A DNA stretch of 64,000 nucleotides from RPQJ01 sp963700045 (GCA_963700045.1 CAVOWK010000045.1:1-64000); one strand, 5' to 3'. Shown: positions 18,570-28,824, counted from the first letter of the stretch. The notes: generated by a model from the letters alone, not told the origin. Numbers and translations: made by a program.

Positions 18570-19983
18570 ATGCCCGCAGCCCGACTCGCGATGCGCCCGC
18601 TGACCCTCGTGGCGCTCAGCACACTCACGACACTCCTGGCCGGCTGCGGCGGGGGCGGTAGGTGGCGGCACCGGCAGCGTCACTGACGGCCCCTGCAGTG
18701 AAACTGCCCGCAAGCAATGGGTCCTCAACGTCGCTCGCGAGTGGTACCTGTTTCCGGACCTGCTGCCGGCGTCGGCGGACATCGCGGCGTACTCGACGGC
18801 AGAGGAACTGCTGGATGCATTGACCGCAACGGCACGCGCGCAAGGCAAGGATCGCTTCTTCAGCTACCTGACGACGAAGTCCGCCGAGGACTCGCTGCTC
18901 GGCGAAGGCCAGTTCGTCGGCTTCGGTTTCCGCTCGCGCACCGATACCGGCAATCGTCCATTCATTCTCGACGTGTTCGAAGGCAGCCCGGCGGCGACGG
19001 CAGGCCTGCAGCGCGGCGACGAGGTCATCGCCGTCGACCAGGGCAGCGGCTTCGTGCCGGTTTCGCAATCGCTGGCGGACGGCACCAGCTCATTCACCGA
19101 CCTGCTTGGCGCCGCTGACGCGGGCGTCCAGCGTGGCCTGCGCGTGCTGCGCAACGGGCAGACCATCGAGATGCAGCTGAGCAAGCGCACGGTGACGATC
19201 GACCCGGTCCCGGATTCGTTCGGCACGCGCGTCCTGCCGATGGCCGGGACGACCGGCGTGGGTTACCTGAACCTGCGCAGCTACATCAGCACGGCCGACC
19301 CGCAGTTGCGCACGGCGTTCCAGTCGTTCCGCGCGCAGGACGTGCGCGACTTCATCATCGACCTGCGTTACAACGGCGGCGGCCTGGTCAGCACGGCCGA
19401 ACTGATCGACAACCTGCTCGGCGGCGACCGCACTTCGGCCGACACCCAGTACACGATCGTGCACAGCCCGGGCAAATCGGGGCAGAACTCCACCGTTCGC
19501 TTCCAGCCGCAAGCGCAGTCGGTGCGGCCCGTGCGCATCGCGTTCCTGACGACCGACGCGACCGCGTCGGCAAGCGAGATCAACATCAACGCCATGCATG
19601 CCTGGGCCGAAGTGGCGATCGTCGGCAGCGACACGTACGGCAAGCCCGTCGGCCAGCTCGCGTTCGACCTCGCGAACGCCTGCACTGACCGGCTGCGCCT
19701 CGTCACCTTCAAGACGGTCAATGCGAACGGTGTCGGCGACTACTACGAAGGACTCGCATCGAGCATGAGCTTTGCGTGCGCGGCGGACGACACGCTCGGC
19801 GCCCCGATGGGTGACCCGGCGGACAGCTTGACGCAGGCGGCGCTGCAGTGGATCAACACCGGCGCCTGCGCCAGCGTGATCAGCGCGTTCGTCGCCGGAC
19901 AGGCAAAGACGAGCCCGTCGAGCCGGTACCCGCTCTCGCGGCAACCCTCCGCCGTCGAACGCTGGATGCCCGGCGTGCAGTAG
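18570..19983 (+). CDS. S41-family (C-terminal processing) serine peptidase, lipoprotein (one frameshift)
   Basis: Envelope protease of the CtpA/tricorn-core family. The ATG at 18570 opens a lipoprotein signal peptide with lipobox LLAGC, followed by a Gly-rich stretch where an indel in the G run near 18658 shifts the frame. The rest reads ETARKQWVLNVAREWYLFPD, a PDZ-like domain (FILDVFEGSPAATAGLQRGD) and the S41 core with VRDFIIDLRYNGGG, TDATASASEI (nucleophile Ser) and SDTYGKPVGQ (general-base Lys). Total about 470 residues. A transporter or other partner is not apparent in the neighbourhood. It ends 44 bases from the convergent RNA methyltransferase gene. Confidence 0.85.
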
Positions 19984-19985
19984 TC

Positions 19986-20004
19986 GGCGCCGTTGAACGG
20001 CGCC
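19986..20004. terminator. Inverted repeat between convergent genes, possible bidirectional terminator
   Basis: GGCGCCG and CGGCGCC form a 7 bp stem with a TTGAA loop, three bases after the S41 peptidase stop and before the end of the convergent methyltransferase gene. There is no T tract on either strand, so an intrinsic terminator is only possible, not shown. Confidence 0.4.
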
Positions 20005-20027
20005 GGGCAGCGAGACCCCGGCGTCCC

Positions 20028-21140
20028 TCAGGCCGGTGCGAGCGCGAGCAACGCCAGGCACTCGACATGATGCGTGCCGGGAAAAAAGTCGAAAGGTGCG
20101 ATCGAACACACCTCGTAACCCGCCGCCTCGAACACGGCGAGGTCCCGCGCGAGCGTCCCGGCACTGCACGAAAGGTAGGCAAGCCGGTCCGGACGCAACT
20201 CGTGCGCGAGTGCTTCGAGCAACGCCGGCTCCAGACCCGAGCGCGGCGGGTTTACGTAGCAGGCACGGCGGGAATGACTGGCGCCGTGCCACCACTCCCG
20301 CACCTGCGGCATGCGCTGCTCGCACGTTCCGCGCAGCACGACGGCACCGGGCGCATTGCGGCGCGCGCAGTCGACAGCGCCGCCGGCGAGTTCGACGCCG
20401 AGCCCGGACGCTCCTGCCTCCAGCCATTGGCGCAGCGTCGAGCCGATCCCGCAGTACAGGTCGAGCACCGCCACGCCGGGTGCTGGATCGAGATGAACCC
20501 GGGCCAGCGCCACCGACTCCGCGTGCAGGTCGGGCAGCAGTTGCTGGAACGCCGCCGGCCCGTGCACGAGTCCTGCCGCGTCGAAGGACGTCGGTGCACC
20601 CCAGGCGAGGTGCCAGCCCGATCGCGCGAACAGCTTGCGGCCGGCGGAGGCATGGCAATGAACCCAGAGGCCCTCGATGCCCGTCGCCGACAGCCCAACA
20701 CGCAGCGCATCGAGGTGAGCAGGCTGGTGGTTCCTGGCCTTGACGATCAGCGTCGCCTGCCCACCCGCGACGTGCAGGTACGCGAGCGGGAAATCTGTGT
20801 GCGGCGGCAGCGTGGCGTGCAGCAACGCCACGAGTCTGTTCACACGCGGCGAATGCACCGGGCACTCTGGAATCGGGATCAGTTCGTCCCGGCGCATCAT
20901 CCCGAACTGCCAGCTGCCGGATTCGTCGTAACGTGCGTTCAAAGTGACCCGATCACGATAGCCAAAGCGCCGGTTGTCGGGTGGCGAGCGAACGGGTTGC
21001 AGCACGGGTCGCCAGCGCTCCAGGACTCGCTGCAAGTACCCCGCCTTCTGCGCAACGCTCGCGGCCATGGTCAGCGAGCGATGACGGCAGCCGCGGCACG
21101 CGGGCGCGCAGCCGGCGGGTAGTGTTTGTTGTACGCTCAC
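20028..21140 (-). CDS. TrmA/RlmCD-family RNA (uracil-C5) methyltransferase
   Basis: About 370 residues, a SAM-dependent enzyme that methylates C5 of a uridine in tRNA or 23S rRNA. The N terminus has a Cys group, CAPACRGC, that fits the 4Fe-4S site of this family. The SAM motif VLDLYCGIGSTLRQW, the motif YVNPPRSGLEP and the catalytic Cys in YLSCSAGTLARDL follow, and a Glu-containing HHVECLALL ends the protein. There is no N-terminal TRAM domain visible, as in RlmC. I place the start at the GTG (21140), because the ATG at 21170 would leave only 20 bases to the divergent dehydratase gene; both remain possible. The target nucleotide cannot be told. Confidence 0.83.
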   Translation of the reverse strand: MSVQQTLPAGCAPACRGCRHRSLTMAASVAQKAGYLQRVLERWRPVLQPVRSPPDNRRFGYRDRVTLNARYDESGSWQFGMMRRDELIPIPECPVHSPRVNRLVALLHATLPPHTDFPLAYLHVAGGQATLIVKARNHQPAHLDALRVGLSATGIEGLWVHCHASAGRKLFARSGWHLAWGAPTSFDAAGLVHGPAAFQQLLPDLHAESVALARVHLDPAPGVAVLDLYCGIGSTLRQWLEAGASGLGVELAGGAVDCARRNAPGAVVLRGTCEQRMPQVREWWHGASHSRRACYVNPPRSGLEPALLEALAHELRPDRLAYLSCSAGTLARDLAVFEAAGYEVCSIAPFDFFPGTHHVECLALLALAPA

Positions 21141-21190
21141 GCGCCTATGGTGCGACGATTCGCCCGGCACCGACAGGGGATCCCCGGCTC

Positions 21191-22174
21191 ATGACCCGCA
21201 TTCCGGTTTTCGACGACGTCAGAGCCGCTGCACGCCGGCTCGCAGGGCACGCCCGTCGTACGCCATTGCTCGCGGATACGCCGCTCGACCAGCTCACAGG
21301 CGGGCGCATCCTGCTCAAGCTCGAGACGCTGCAGCACACCGGATCGTTCAAGTTCCGGGGCGCGTGGAACCGGCTGGTGCAATTGAACGAAAGCGAGCGC
21401 GCCGCCGGCGTCGTCGCCTTTTCTTCGGGCAACCACGCCCAGGGAGTGGCCGAGGCCGCCCGGCGCCTCGGCATCCACGCGACGATCGTGATGCCGTCCG
21501 ATGCCCCGCGGATCAAGCTGCAGAACACGCGGGACATGGGCGCGGAGATCGTCGAATACGACCGGGCACTCGAAAGTCGCGAGCAGATTGCAGCCAGGCT
21601 CGCCACCGAACGGGGTGCGACGCTGGTGCCATCGTACGACGACGCCGACATCATCGCGGGCCAGGGCACGACGGGTCTCGAGATCGCCGAGCAGGCAGCC
21701 GAACTCGGCCTGACGCTCGATGACGTGGTCGTCTGCTGCAGTGGCGGCGGCCTCACGGCAGGGATCGCCATCGCGATTGCGCACCTGGCACCGCAGGCGG
21801 GCGTGTGGACAGCTGAGCCCGCGGCGTACGACGATCACCGCCGATCGCTCACTGCAGGCCGGCGTCAGCGCAACGAGCCGGGCGCGCCGCCATCAATCTG
21901 CGACGCGCTGCTCGCGCCGATCCCCGGCGAGCTGACGTTCGCCATCAACCAGCCGCTGCTGCGCGGCGGACTCGCAGTGTCCGATGACGAGGTGCGGCAG
22001 GCCATCGTGTTCGCAGCCCGCACGCTGAAGCTTGTCGTCGAGCCCGGCGGCGCCGTGGCGCTCGCAGCCGTGCTCGCCGGCAAGCTCGGCGCCCGCGGAC
22101 GCACTGTTGCGGTGACGCTGTCCGGTGGCAATATCGAAGACGCGCTGCTCGCCGGACTGCTGACGATGAACTGA
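21191..22174 (+). CDS. Threonine/serine dehydratase (fold-type II PLP enzyme)
   Basis: A 327-residue enzyme of the threonine ammonia-lyase/serine racemase family, which deaminates L-threonine or L-serine to the 2-oxo acid. The PLP lysine is Lys54 in GSFKFRGAWN; the substrate-binding SSGNHAQGVA and the glycine-rich phosphate loop CCSGGGLTAG are present. There is no C-terminal ACT-type regulatory domain, so it is a catabolic or racemase-like form rather than the isoleucine-feedback IlvA. It is divergent from the RNA methyltransferase with a short shared intergenic region. Confidence 0.88.
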   Translation: MTRIPVFDDVRAAARRLAGHARRTPLLADTPLDQLTGGRILLKLETLQHTGSFKFRGAWNRLVQLNESERAAGVVAFSSGNHAQGVAEAARRLGIHATIVMPSDAPRIKLQNTRDMGAEIVEYDRALESREQIAARLATERGATLVPSYDDADIIAGQGTTGLEIAEQAAELGLTLDDVVVCCSGGGLTAGIAIAIAHLAPQAGVWTAEPAAYDDHRRSLTAGRRQRNEPGAPPSICDALLAPIPGELTFAINQPLLRGGLAVSDDEVRQAIVFAARTLKLVVEPGGAVALAAVLAGKLGARGRTVAVTLSGGNIEDALLAGLLTMN

Positions 22175-22236
22175 CCGCGCCTGCAGCCCTACGCACCAGC
22201 CCGCCGCCAACCCGAACTTCCATCGAGGCCATCCGA

Positions 22237-23007
22237 ATGCTCCAGACATGGCTGCACGCACTGCCCTTCCTGCTCGGTGCAGGATTCCTGACCTGGCTCG
22301 TGAGCGTCCAGCTCCGCAACGTCACGATCGTCGACACGCTGTGGTCGCTGATGTTCGTGATTGCAGCCTTCAGCTACGCGTCGAGCACGCTGCCACTCGA
22401 GCCGCGCGCGCAACTGGTGCTGGTGCTGGTCACGGTCTGGGGACTGCGGCTGGCGATCTACCTCGGGCGGCGCAACTTCGGCCACGAAGAAGACCGGCGC
22501 TACCAGAAGATCCGCCGCCGCAACGAACCCGGATTCGCGTGGAAGAGCCTGTACCTCGTGTTCGGCCTGCAAGCCGTTCTCGCCTGGGTGATCTCGCTGC
22601 CTCTGCTCGGCGCCATCGCCGGTGACGCGAGTCCCCTCGGCTGGCTGGATTACGCCGGCGCCGCGCTTTGCCTGGTCGGCTTGTACTTCGAGGCCGTGGG
22701 CGATTGGCAACTCACCCGCTTCAAGGCGAATCCGGCCAATGCCGGGCAGGTGATGGACCAGGGGCTGTGGGGCCTCACGCGCCATCCCAATTACTTCGGC
22801 GATTTCTGCGTCTGGTGGGGCTTCGGCCTGGTGGCGCTCGCGGCGGGCGCCTGGTGGTCATTGGTCGGCCCTGCACTCATGAGCGTGCTGCTGCTGCGAG
22901 TCTCCGGCGTGACCCTGCTCGAGCGGGACATCGGCAAGCGGCGACCCGGCTACGCCGAATACATCCGGCGCACCAACGCCTTCTTTCCAGGACCCCGGCG
23001 TCCCTGA
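22237..23007 (+). CDS. DUF1295 membrane enzyme (steroid 5-alpha-reductase/ICMT-like)
   Basis: A 256-residue protein with about six hydrophobic helices. The C-terminal half carries the family signature: GLWGLTRHPNYFGDFCVWWG near residue 180 and a GYAEYIRRTNAFFPGP ending. Proteins of this family are membrane-bound and related to steroid 5-alpha-reductase and isoprenylcysteine methyltransferases; their substrates are mostly unknown. It sits 62 bases after the dehydratase gene and 62 before crbS, so it may be part of either transcript. Confidence 0.86.
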   Translation: MLQTWLHALPFLLGAGFLTWLVSVQLRNVTIVDTLWSLMFVIAAFSYASSTLPLEPRAQLVLVLVTVWGLRLAIYLGRRNFGHEEDRRYQKIRRRNEPGFAWKSLYLVFGLQAVLAWVISLPLLGAIAGDASPLGWLDYAGAALCLVGLYFEAVGDWQLTRFKANPANAGQVMDQGLWGLTRHPNYFGDFCVWWGFGLVALAAGAWWSLVGPALMSVLLLRVSGVTLLERDIGKRRPGYAEYIRRTNAFFPGPRRP

Positions 23008-23069
23008 CGGGCGGCTCGGCCGGTAATTCCCCTTGTCGCGGCGGACTTCGCGCTGCCTAGAGTTGTGCG

Positions 23070-26000
23070 ATGGTCTCGGGCTTCCTGCTCTCCGCGCTCG
23101 CCATCGGCTACCTGCTGGTACTGTTCGGCGTCGCGTTCTACGGCGAGCGTCATTCGGTGTACCCGGGTCACGCGCGCCTGCGGCCGTGGATCTACAGCCT
23201 GGCCCTCGGCGTCTACTGCACGACGTGGACGTTTTTCGGCGCCGTGGGCACCGCCGTGCGCGACGGCTGGACGTACGTTCCGATCTACCTGGGGCCGGCA
23301 CTGGTGCTGCTCTTCGGCATGCCGTTCCTGCAGCGGCTGGTCGCGATCGTCCGCGCCCACAACATCACGTCGATCGCCGACCTGATTTCGTCCCGCTTCG
23401 GCAAGAGCCCGACCCTCGCCGCGCTCGTCGCCGTGATCGCCCTGACCGCCGGCGTGCCGTACCTCGCACTGCAATACAAGGCCGTCGGCACCAGCATCGA
23501 CGTGCTGACCGGTTCGATGGGCGCGAATCCCGCGTGGTACGCGGACACCGCTCTCTGGGTGGCACTGATGATGGCGGTGTTCGCCATCCTGTTCGGCACG
23601 CGCCGGCTCGACGCCACGGAACACCACGAAGGCGTGATGCTGGCCATCGCGTTCGAGTCGATCGTGAAACTGGTCGCGTTTGCGTCCGTCGGCGTCTTCG
23701 CAATGCTGCACCTCGACGCAGCGCCGGCAATTGCCGCGACGCAACTGGGCACGCTCGCCCACGCCTTCCCCGCCGACTTCTTCATGACGACGGCGCTCGC
23801 GGCCGCCGCCATCTTCTGCCTGCCGCGGCAATTCCTGGCCGGCATCGTCGAATGCGCCGATCCGCAGGACCTGCGCACCGCACGCATCGTGTTCACCGGC
23901 TACCTCGCCGTCTTCACCGTACTGGTCGTGCCGGTCGTGCTGGCCGGCCTGGGCGCGGGACTGGCGCCGGGAGGCAATCCCGATTTCCTGGTGCTGACGC
24001 TGCCGATGACGAGCAACGTCCCGTCGCTCGCCGTCATCGCCTTCCTCGGCGGCCTGTCGGCCGCCACGGCCATGGTGATCGTGTCGAGCATCGCGCTCGC
24101 CACGATGATCACGAACGACCTCGTGATGCCGGTACTCTGGCGCAGCCGGTGGCTGAAGCCGACGGAAGGCAGCGACATCGGCCGTGGCGTGCTGTGGCTG
24201 CGTCGCGTCGCGATCATGCTGCTGGCGCTGCTCGCATACGCCTATCACCGCAATACAGTCGCACCCGCGAGCCTCGCCTCGATCGGTCTGCTCGCCTTCG
24301 CCGCCGTCGCCCAGTTCGCGCCGCCGATACTCGCAGGGCTGTACTGGCGACGCGCCACCCGCAGCGCCGTGTTCTGGGGCCTCGCGACAGGATTCGCGCT
24401 GTGGACGTACACGCTGCTGCTGCCGAATTTCAGCCCGGGTGGCCTGTCGGGCGCGGCCAGCCTCGGCGCGTATGGGAGCTTTCGGTTCCTCTACGAAGGG
24501 TCCCTGCTCGCCCACATGAGCCCGGTGACCAGCGGCGCCCTGCTCGCACTGGGCGGCAATGTCGCGGTGCTGGTCGGGCTGTCCCTGCTGGGACGCACGT
24601 CGCTGCGTGAGCGCATGGCAGCCACCCAGTTCGTGCGTCCGGCCGTGCCCGCGCCTGCAACGCCATCCGCGTCGAGTGCAAGAGTCGGCGACGTGCTGGC
24701 GATTGCGGAACGCATCGTCGGCAACGCAGCGGCGGAAGCTTCGCTGCGCGAGTACTTCCTGCAGACCCTGCGGCCGTTGCCGCGGCACACGGACCCTGCC
24801 GATCGCGGCCTCATGCAGCACATGGAGCGGGTGCTCGCCGGCGCGATCGGTGCGTCGTCCGCCCGCCTCATGTTCACCCACGCGTTGCGCGGACGCGGTC
24901 TCGCCGCCGAGGAAGTCGCGGAACTGCTCGACGAGACCTCGCAGGAACTGCGCTTCAGCCGCCAGCTGCTGCAGGCGACGATGGAGAACGTGGCGCAGGG
25001 CATCTCGGTGGCCGACAGCGAAGCCCGGCTCGTCGCCTGGAACGGCCGTTACCTGGAGATGTTCGACTACCCGACCGACCTGATCTGCATCGGCCGCCCG
25101 GTCGCCGACCTGATCCGGTGGAATGCGATGCGTGGCGAGTTCGGCGCGACCGATCCCGAGGAACAGATCCGCAAGCGCCTCGACCACATGCGTGCCGGCA
25201 CGCGCTACGTGATCCAGCGCCAGCGCCACAACGGGCGCGTGTACGAGATGCGTGGCCAGCCGATGCCGGACGGCGGCTACGTCACGACCTACACCGACAT
25301 CACGGAATTCAAGCACAACGAGCAGCAGCTGCTCGAGGCCAAGCAGACGCTCGAGCAGCGCGTATCCGACCGCACGCAGGCGCTGTCGATCGCACTGCAG
25401 GCCGAGGCCGCGGCCAAGCTCGCCGCCGAGCAGGCCAACGCCACCAAGACGCGGTTCGTCGCCGCCGCGAGCCATGACCTGCTGCAGCCGCTGAATGCCG
25501 CCCGCCTGTTTGCTTCCGCGTTGAGCGATGCACCGACCGATGCGGGCTCGGTGCGCGAGATCGCAGGACGCATCGAAGGCTCGCTGCGCGCGGCCGAGGA
25601 GGTGCTCGACGACATGCTCGACATCGCCCGCCTCGAAAGCGGGTCGATGCGAGCCGAAATCAACGTGTTCGCCCTCGACGACGTCTTCGCGGACCTCGAA
25701 AGGCAGTTCGCCCCGGTCGCGGCGCGACGTAACCTGCGGCTGCACATCCGCCGCACGCGCCTGCACGTGCGCAGTGACCGCGTGCTGGTGCGGCGCCTGC
25801 TGCAGAACCTGGTGTCCAACGCCCTGCGCTACACACAGCGCGGCGGCGTGGTCGTCGGCTGCCGTCGGCACGGGGGACGTGTCGAGGTGCAGGTCTGGGA
25901 CACCGGTCCCGGCATCGCCGAGCAGCATCGCAAAGTAGTCTTCGATGAGTTCCGCGGGCTCGACCGGCCGTCGCCCTGGGGCGAGAAGGGACTCGGCCTC

Positions 26001-26543
26001 GGCCTGTCGATCTGCGACCGCATCGCGCGCGTGCTGCAACTCGACTTGAGCCTGCGCTCGGAGGTGGGCCGGGGCTCGATGTTCAGTGTGCAGCTCGAAG
26101 TCACCGCGAGGCCGACGCCTGCACCCGCGGGAGAGCCTGCACCGGCTTCTCCCGCCAGCCTCGTCGGCGGAACGGTGCTCTGCGTCGACGACGAGGCGGC
26201 GATCCTCGACGGCATGCAGACGCTGCTCGAACGCTGGGGCATGCGGGTGCTGCGCGCGAGCACGGCCGAGGAAGCCCGCCGCGCATTCATGCAGCACTCG
26301 CCCGACGTCGTCCTGGCGGACTACCGGCTGGGCGATGGCGATTGCGACGGGCTGGAGCTGCTGCAGTCACTGCGCGTCGGGGGGGTCTCGCACGCACCGG
26401 CCGCACTCGTGACGGCGGACCACGGCACAGAAGTCGGGGAGCGCGCACGCGTGCTCGGCTACAAAGTGCTGCGCAAACCAGTGAAACCTGCCGCCCTGCG
26501 CGGCCTGCTCGGCGCGCTGCTCGCCACGGCGAATCGGGGCTAG
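23070..26543 (+). CDS. crbS: CrbS/MxtR-type hybrid sensor kinase with sodium/solute symporter domain
   Basis: A 1157-residue inner-membrane sensor. Residues 1 to about 500 form an SLC5/SSS-type transporter of roughly 13 helices; residues 530-620 fit the linker (STAC-like) region; a PAS domain covers about 640-750 (IRWNAMRGEFG); then a coiled coil, HisKA with phospho-acceptor His802 in ASHDLLQPL, HATPase (N box LVSNALRY, G boxes WDTGPGIAE and GLGLGLSI), and a C-terminal receiver with phospho-acceptor Asp1084 in VLADYRLGD. This layout matches CrbS/MxtR, which with CrbR controls acetate and short-chain carboxylate use (acs). The cognate regulator gene lies convergently at 26540 and shares four bases with it (CTAG stops). 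The acetyl-CoA synthetase gene is not in the window. Confidence 0.9.
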   Translation: MVSGFLLSALAIGYLLVLFGVAFYGERHSVYPGHARLRPWIYSLALGVYCTTWTFFGAVGTAVRDGWTYVPIYLGPALVLLFGMPFLQRLVAIVRAHNITSIADLISSRFGKSPTLAALVAVIALTAGVPYLALQYKAVGTSIDVLTGSMGANPAWYADTALWVALMMAVFAILFGTRRLDATEHHEGVMLAIAFESIVKLVAFASVGVFAMLHLDAAPAIAATQLGTLAHAFPADFFMTTALAAAAIFCLPRQFLAGIVECADPQDLRTARIVFTGYLAVFTVLVVPVVLAGLGAGLAPGGNPDFLVLTLPMTSNVPSLAVIAFLGGLSAATAMVIVSSIALATMITNDLVMPVLWRSRWLKPTEGSDIGRGVLWLRRVAIMLLALLAYAYHRNTVAPASLASIGLLAFAAVAQFAPPILAGLYWRRATRSAVFWGLATGFALWTYTLLLPNFSPGGLSGAASLGAYGSFRFLYEGSLLAHMSPVTSGALLALGGNVAVLVGLSLLGRTSLRERMAATQFVRPAVPAPATPSASSARVGDVLAIAERIVGNAAAEASLREYFLQTLRPLPRHTDPADRGLMQHMERVLAGAIGASSARLMFTHALRGRGLAAEEVAELLDETSQELRFSRQLLQATMENVAQGISVADSEARLVAWNGRYLEMFDYPTDLICIGRPVADLIRWNAMRGEFGATDPEEQIRKRLDHMRAGTRYVIQRQRHNGRVYEMRGQPMPDGGYVTTYTDITEFKHNEQQLLEAKQTLEQRVSDRTQALSIALQAEAAAKLAAEQANATKTRFVAAASHDLLQPLNAARLFASALSDAPTDAGSVREIAGRIEGSLRAAEEVLDDMLDIARLESGSMRAEINVFALDDVFADLERQFAPVAARRNLRLHIRRTRLHVRSDRVLVRRLLQNLVSNALRYTQRGGVVVGCRRHGGRVEVQVWDTGPGIAEQHRKVVFDEFRGLDRPSPWGEKGLGLGLSICDRIARVLQLDLSLRSEVGRGSMFSVQLEVTARPTPAPAGEPAPASPASLVGGTVLCVDDEAAILDGMQTLLERWGMRVLRASTAEEARRAFMQHSPDVVLADYRLGDGDCDGLELLQSLRVGGVSHAPAALVTADHGTEVGERARVLGYKVLRKPVKPAALRGLLGALLATANRG

Positions 26544-27217
26544 TCGAATTCTTCGGGGGGCGGCTTGACGCTTGCGCGGTCCACGGCGAGGCGACCTGCC
26601 GCAAGCACGGCCTGCGTGCGCGTCGTCACGCCGAGCTTGCGCAGGATTGCCGTGACATGTGCTTTCACCGTCGCTTCCGAGACGTCGAGGTCGTAGGCGA
26701 TCTGCTTGTTGAGCAAGCCCACGCACAGCATGCCGAGCACGCGGAATTGCTGCGGCGTCAGGTCGGCAACGCGGTGCGCAATTTCGAGTTCTTCGACGGA
26801 AGTGGCCGGAGCACGTGGCGGCTGGTAGCCCGGCGGCGTGTAGATTTCGCCGGCCAGCACTGCCTCGATGGCCTTGCCGATCTGGCCGGCCTCCGTCGAC
26901 TTCGGGATGAATCCCTGCGCGCCGAAGCGTAACGACGCGGCGATCGTGTGCGGATCGTCGTCGGCGGAAACGATGACGACGGGAAGCTCGGGCCGGCTGC
27001 CGCGCACGTGCGCGAGCGCGTTGAAGCCGTGTGCGCCCGGCATGTTGAGATCGAGCAGCAGCAGATCCGCGCCGGGATTCGCCTCCGCAGCAGCAAGCAT
27101 CGCTGCCACGGAATCCGCCTCGACGAAACCGACGCCCCGGTCGAGACGGCCGACCGCAGCCTTCATCGCTTCGCGGAACAGCGGATGGTCGTCGGCGACG
27201 ATGATCTGACGTGACAT
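26540..27217 (-). CDS. crbR: CrbR/ErdR-type LuxR-family response regulator
   Basis: A 225-residue regulator with an N-terminal receiver domain (phospho-acceptor Asp56 in LLLLDLNMPG, conserved Lys in FIPKS near 106) and a C-terminal LuxR/GerE helix-turn-helix (LTPQQFRVLGMLCVGLLNKQ, then VSEATVKAHVTAILRKLGV). It pairs with the CrbS-like kinase and overlaps it tail to tail by four bases. Members of this family activate acetate- and alcohol-catabolic genes together with sigma-54-independent promoters. The porin gene divergent from it is a reasonable target, but no operator can be recognised. Confidence 0.89.
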   Translation of the reverse strand: MSRQIIVADDHPLFREAMKAAVGRLDRGVGFVEADSVAAMLAAAEANPGADLLLLDLNMPGAHGFNALAHVRGSRPELPVVIVSADDDPHTIAASLRFGAQGFIPKSTEAGQIGKAIEAVLAGEIYTPPGYQPPRAPATSVEELEIAHRVADLTPQQFRVLGMLCVGLLNKQIAYDLDVSEATVKAHVTAILRKLGVTTRTQAVLAAGRLAVDRASVKPPPEEFD

Positions 27218-27346
27218 TGGTTGTCAGGGTACACGCGAGACCCGGTCTATCCAACGGTTCGCCACTGCGACCAAAGGCGAATACCCACGCGCGCTGCAGC
27301 GGCTCACGATCGCCGCATCGCACGACTCATCCGGGGGATTCCGTCC

Positions 27347-28775
27347 ATGCCGCACGCCCAGCACCTGCGCCGTCCATCCAACGCGCTGCGCCGCTCGATC
27401 GCAGTCGCGCTCGGCGTCGCGCTCATCAGCGCCTCGACGATAGCCGGCGCCGAGACCGCGAAGGAAAAGGAACTCGAAGCTCGCGTCGCGGAACTCGAGA
27501 AGCTCGTCCAGCAGCTCGTGGCAGAGAAGAAGGCGGCACCCGCGCCCGTTGCAGCGCCCGCTGCCGCAGGCGCAGTCGCCGCCGCACCGGCCGCGGCACC
27601 CGCGAAGCCCGATGCGAAAGCCATCCAGCCAGGCACGATCCTGCCGAACGCAGCGCCCGGCACGAGCTTCGTGCTGACGGGCTACGCCAAGGTCGACGGC
27701 ATGTGGACGGATACGTCCGACGGCGAACTCGCGGAAAATACGCCTTCCCGCGACTTCTACGTGCCGGGTGCGACGCCGATCGGCCAGCCGGACGAGGGCA
27801 CGGACTTCGACGCGCATGCGAAGCAGACGCGCATCAACTTCGGCACTGACACCCTCCTCGCCGGCGGCGACAAGCTCTCGACCCGGTTCGAGATCGACTT
27901 CTTCGGCTCAGGCACCGGTAACCAACGGGTAACGAACACCTATGCGCCGGTCCTGCGCCACGCGTACGTGCAGTGGCGCGAGTGGCTGGTCGGACAGACC
28001 TGGTCGAACTTCCAGGACGTCGCCGCGCTGCCCGACTCCGTGGACTTCATCGGCACGACGGACGGCACGGTGTTCGTGCGGCAGCCGCAGGTCCGCTACA
28101 CCAAGGGCGGGTTCTCGCTCGCCGTCGAGAATCCGCAGACCACCATGACGCCGTTCGGCGGCCCGGCGGATCCCAACTCGACGGCCTGGATCGTGGAAAC
28201 CGACGACAGCGCCATCCCGGACCTCACCGCCCGCTACGCCTGGAAGGGGCCGTGGGGCCACATCGCCGTCGCGGGCCTGGCGCGCGAACTCAAGTACGAG
28301 CGGGTGGCAACCCCCGCGCTGGCCGGGATCGATGCCAGCACCTGGTCGATGGCCGGCAGCCTGTCGGGCAAGTTCATGATCGGCAAGGACGACATCCGCT
28401 TCATTCTGCTGGGCGGCAACCTCGGCCGCTACGTCGGCCTGAACTTCACGACGGATGCGGTGCTCACCAGCAACGGCGGCGACTGCCGACCTGGAAACGA
28501 TCGACGGCTTCGCGGGCTCCATCGCGTATCGCCACGTGTGGTCCGACAAGTGGCGCAGCAACGTCTACTTCGCGATGGGCGACTACGACAACGACGCCGG
28601 TTACACCGGCGGCAGAGTCAACAAGTCGAGCGAGAGCTGGACGTTCAACACCTGGTACACGCCGCTGCCGAAGCTCGACATCGGCGCGGAGTTCCGCCAC
28701 GCCGTGCGCGAACTCGAGAACGGCGACGACGGCTCGCTCGACCGGCTGCAGTTCACGACGAAGTATTCGTTCTAG
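27347..28775 (+). CDS. DcaP-type trimeric outer-membrane porin (one frameshift)
   Basis: About 475 residues. A signal peptide (LGVALISASTIAGA) is followed by a coiled-coil segment (KEKELEARVAELEKLVQQL) and a long Ala/Pro-rich linker, a layout typical of DcaP-like porins from gammaproteobacteria. The barrel begins FVLTGYAKVDGMWTD and ends LDRLQFTTKYSF with terminal Phe. One extra base near 28485 shifts the frame; the continuation reads ADLETIDGFAGSIAYRHVW. The start is the ATG at 27347 behind GGGGGA. DcaP porins take up dicarboxylates or related anions; that role fits a neighbour of CrbS/CrbR, but the substrate is inferred. Confidence 0.86.
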
Positions 28776-28783
28776 GGTGAAGT

Positions 28784-28824
28784 CCCCCACTTGGTACCCC
28801 GCTCTGCAGAGCGGGGTTTGGGGG
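28784..28824. terminator. Terminator hairpin between porin and kinase-fusion gene
   Basis: An inner stem CCCCGCTC/GAGCGGGG with a TGCA loop (28797-28816) is flanked by an outer pair CCCCCA/TGGGGG. TTT follows the inner stem on the plus strand. It lies just past the porin stop and before the convergent gene end at 28854, so it may serve both. Confidence 0.72.

Noticed and set aside
22950..26297. A 1115-residue open frame on the minus strand opposite crbS
   Set aside because: It is rich in Arg, His, Gln, Ala and Asp without any domain, and runs exactly antisense to a gene with intact kinase motifs. GC-rich third positions produce such shadows.
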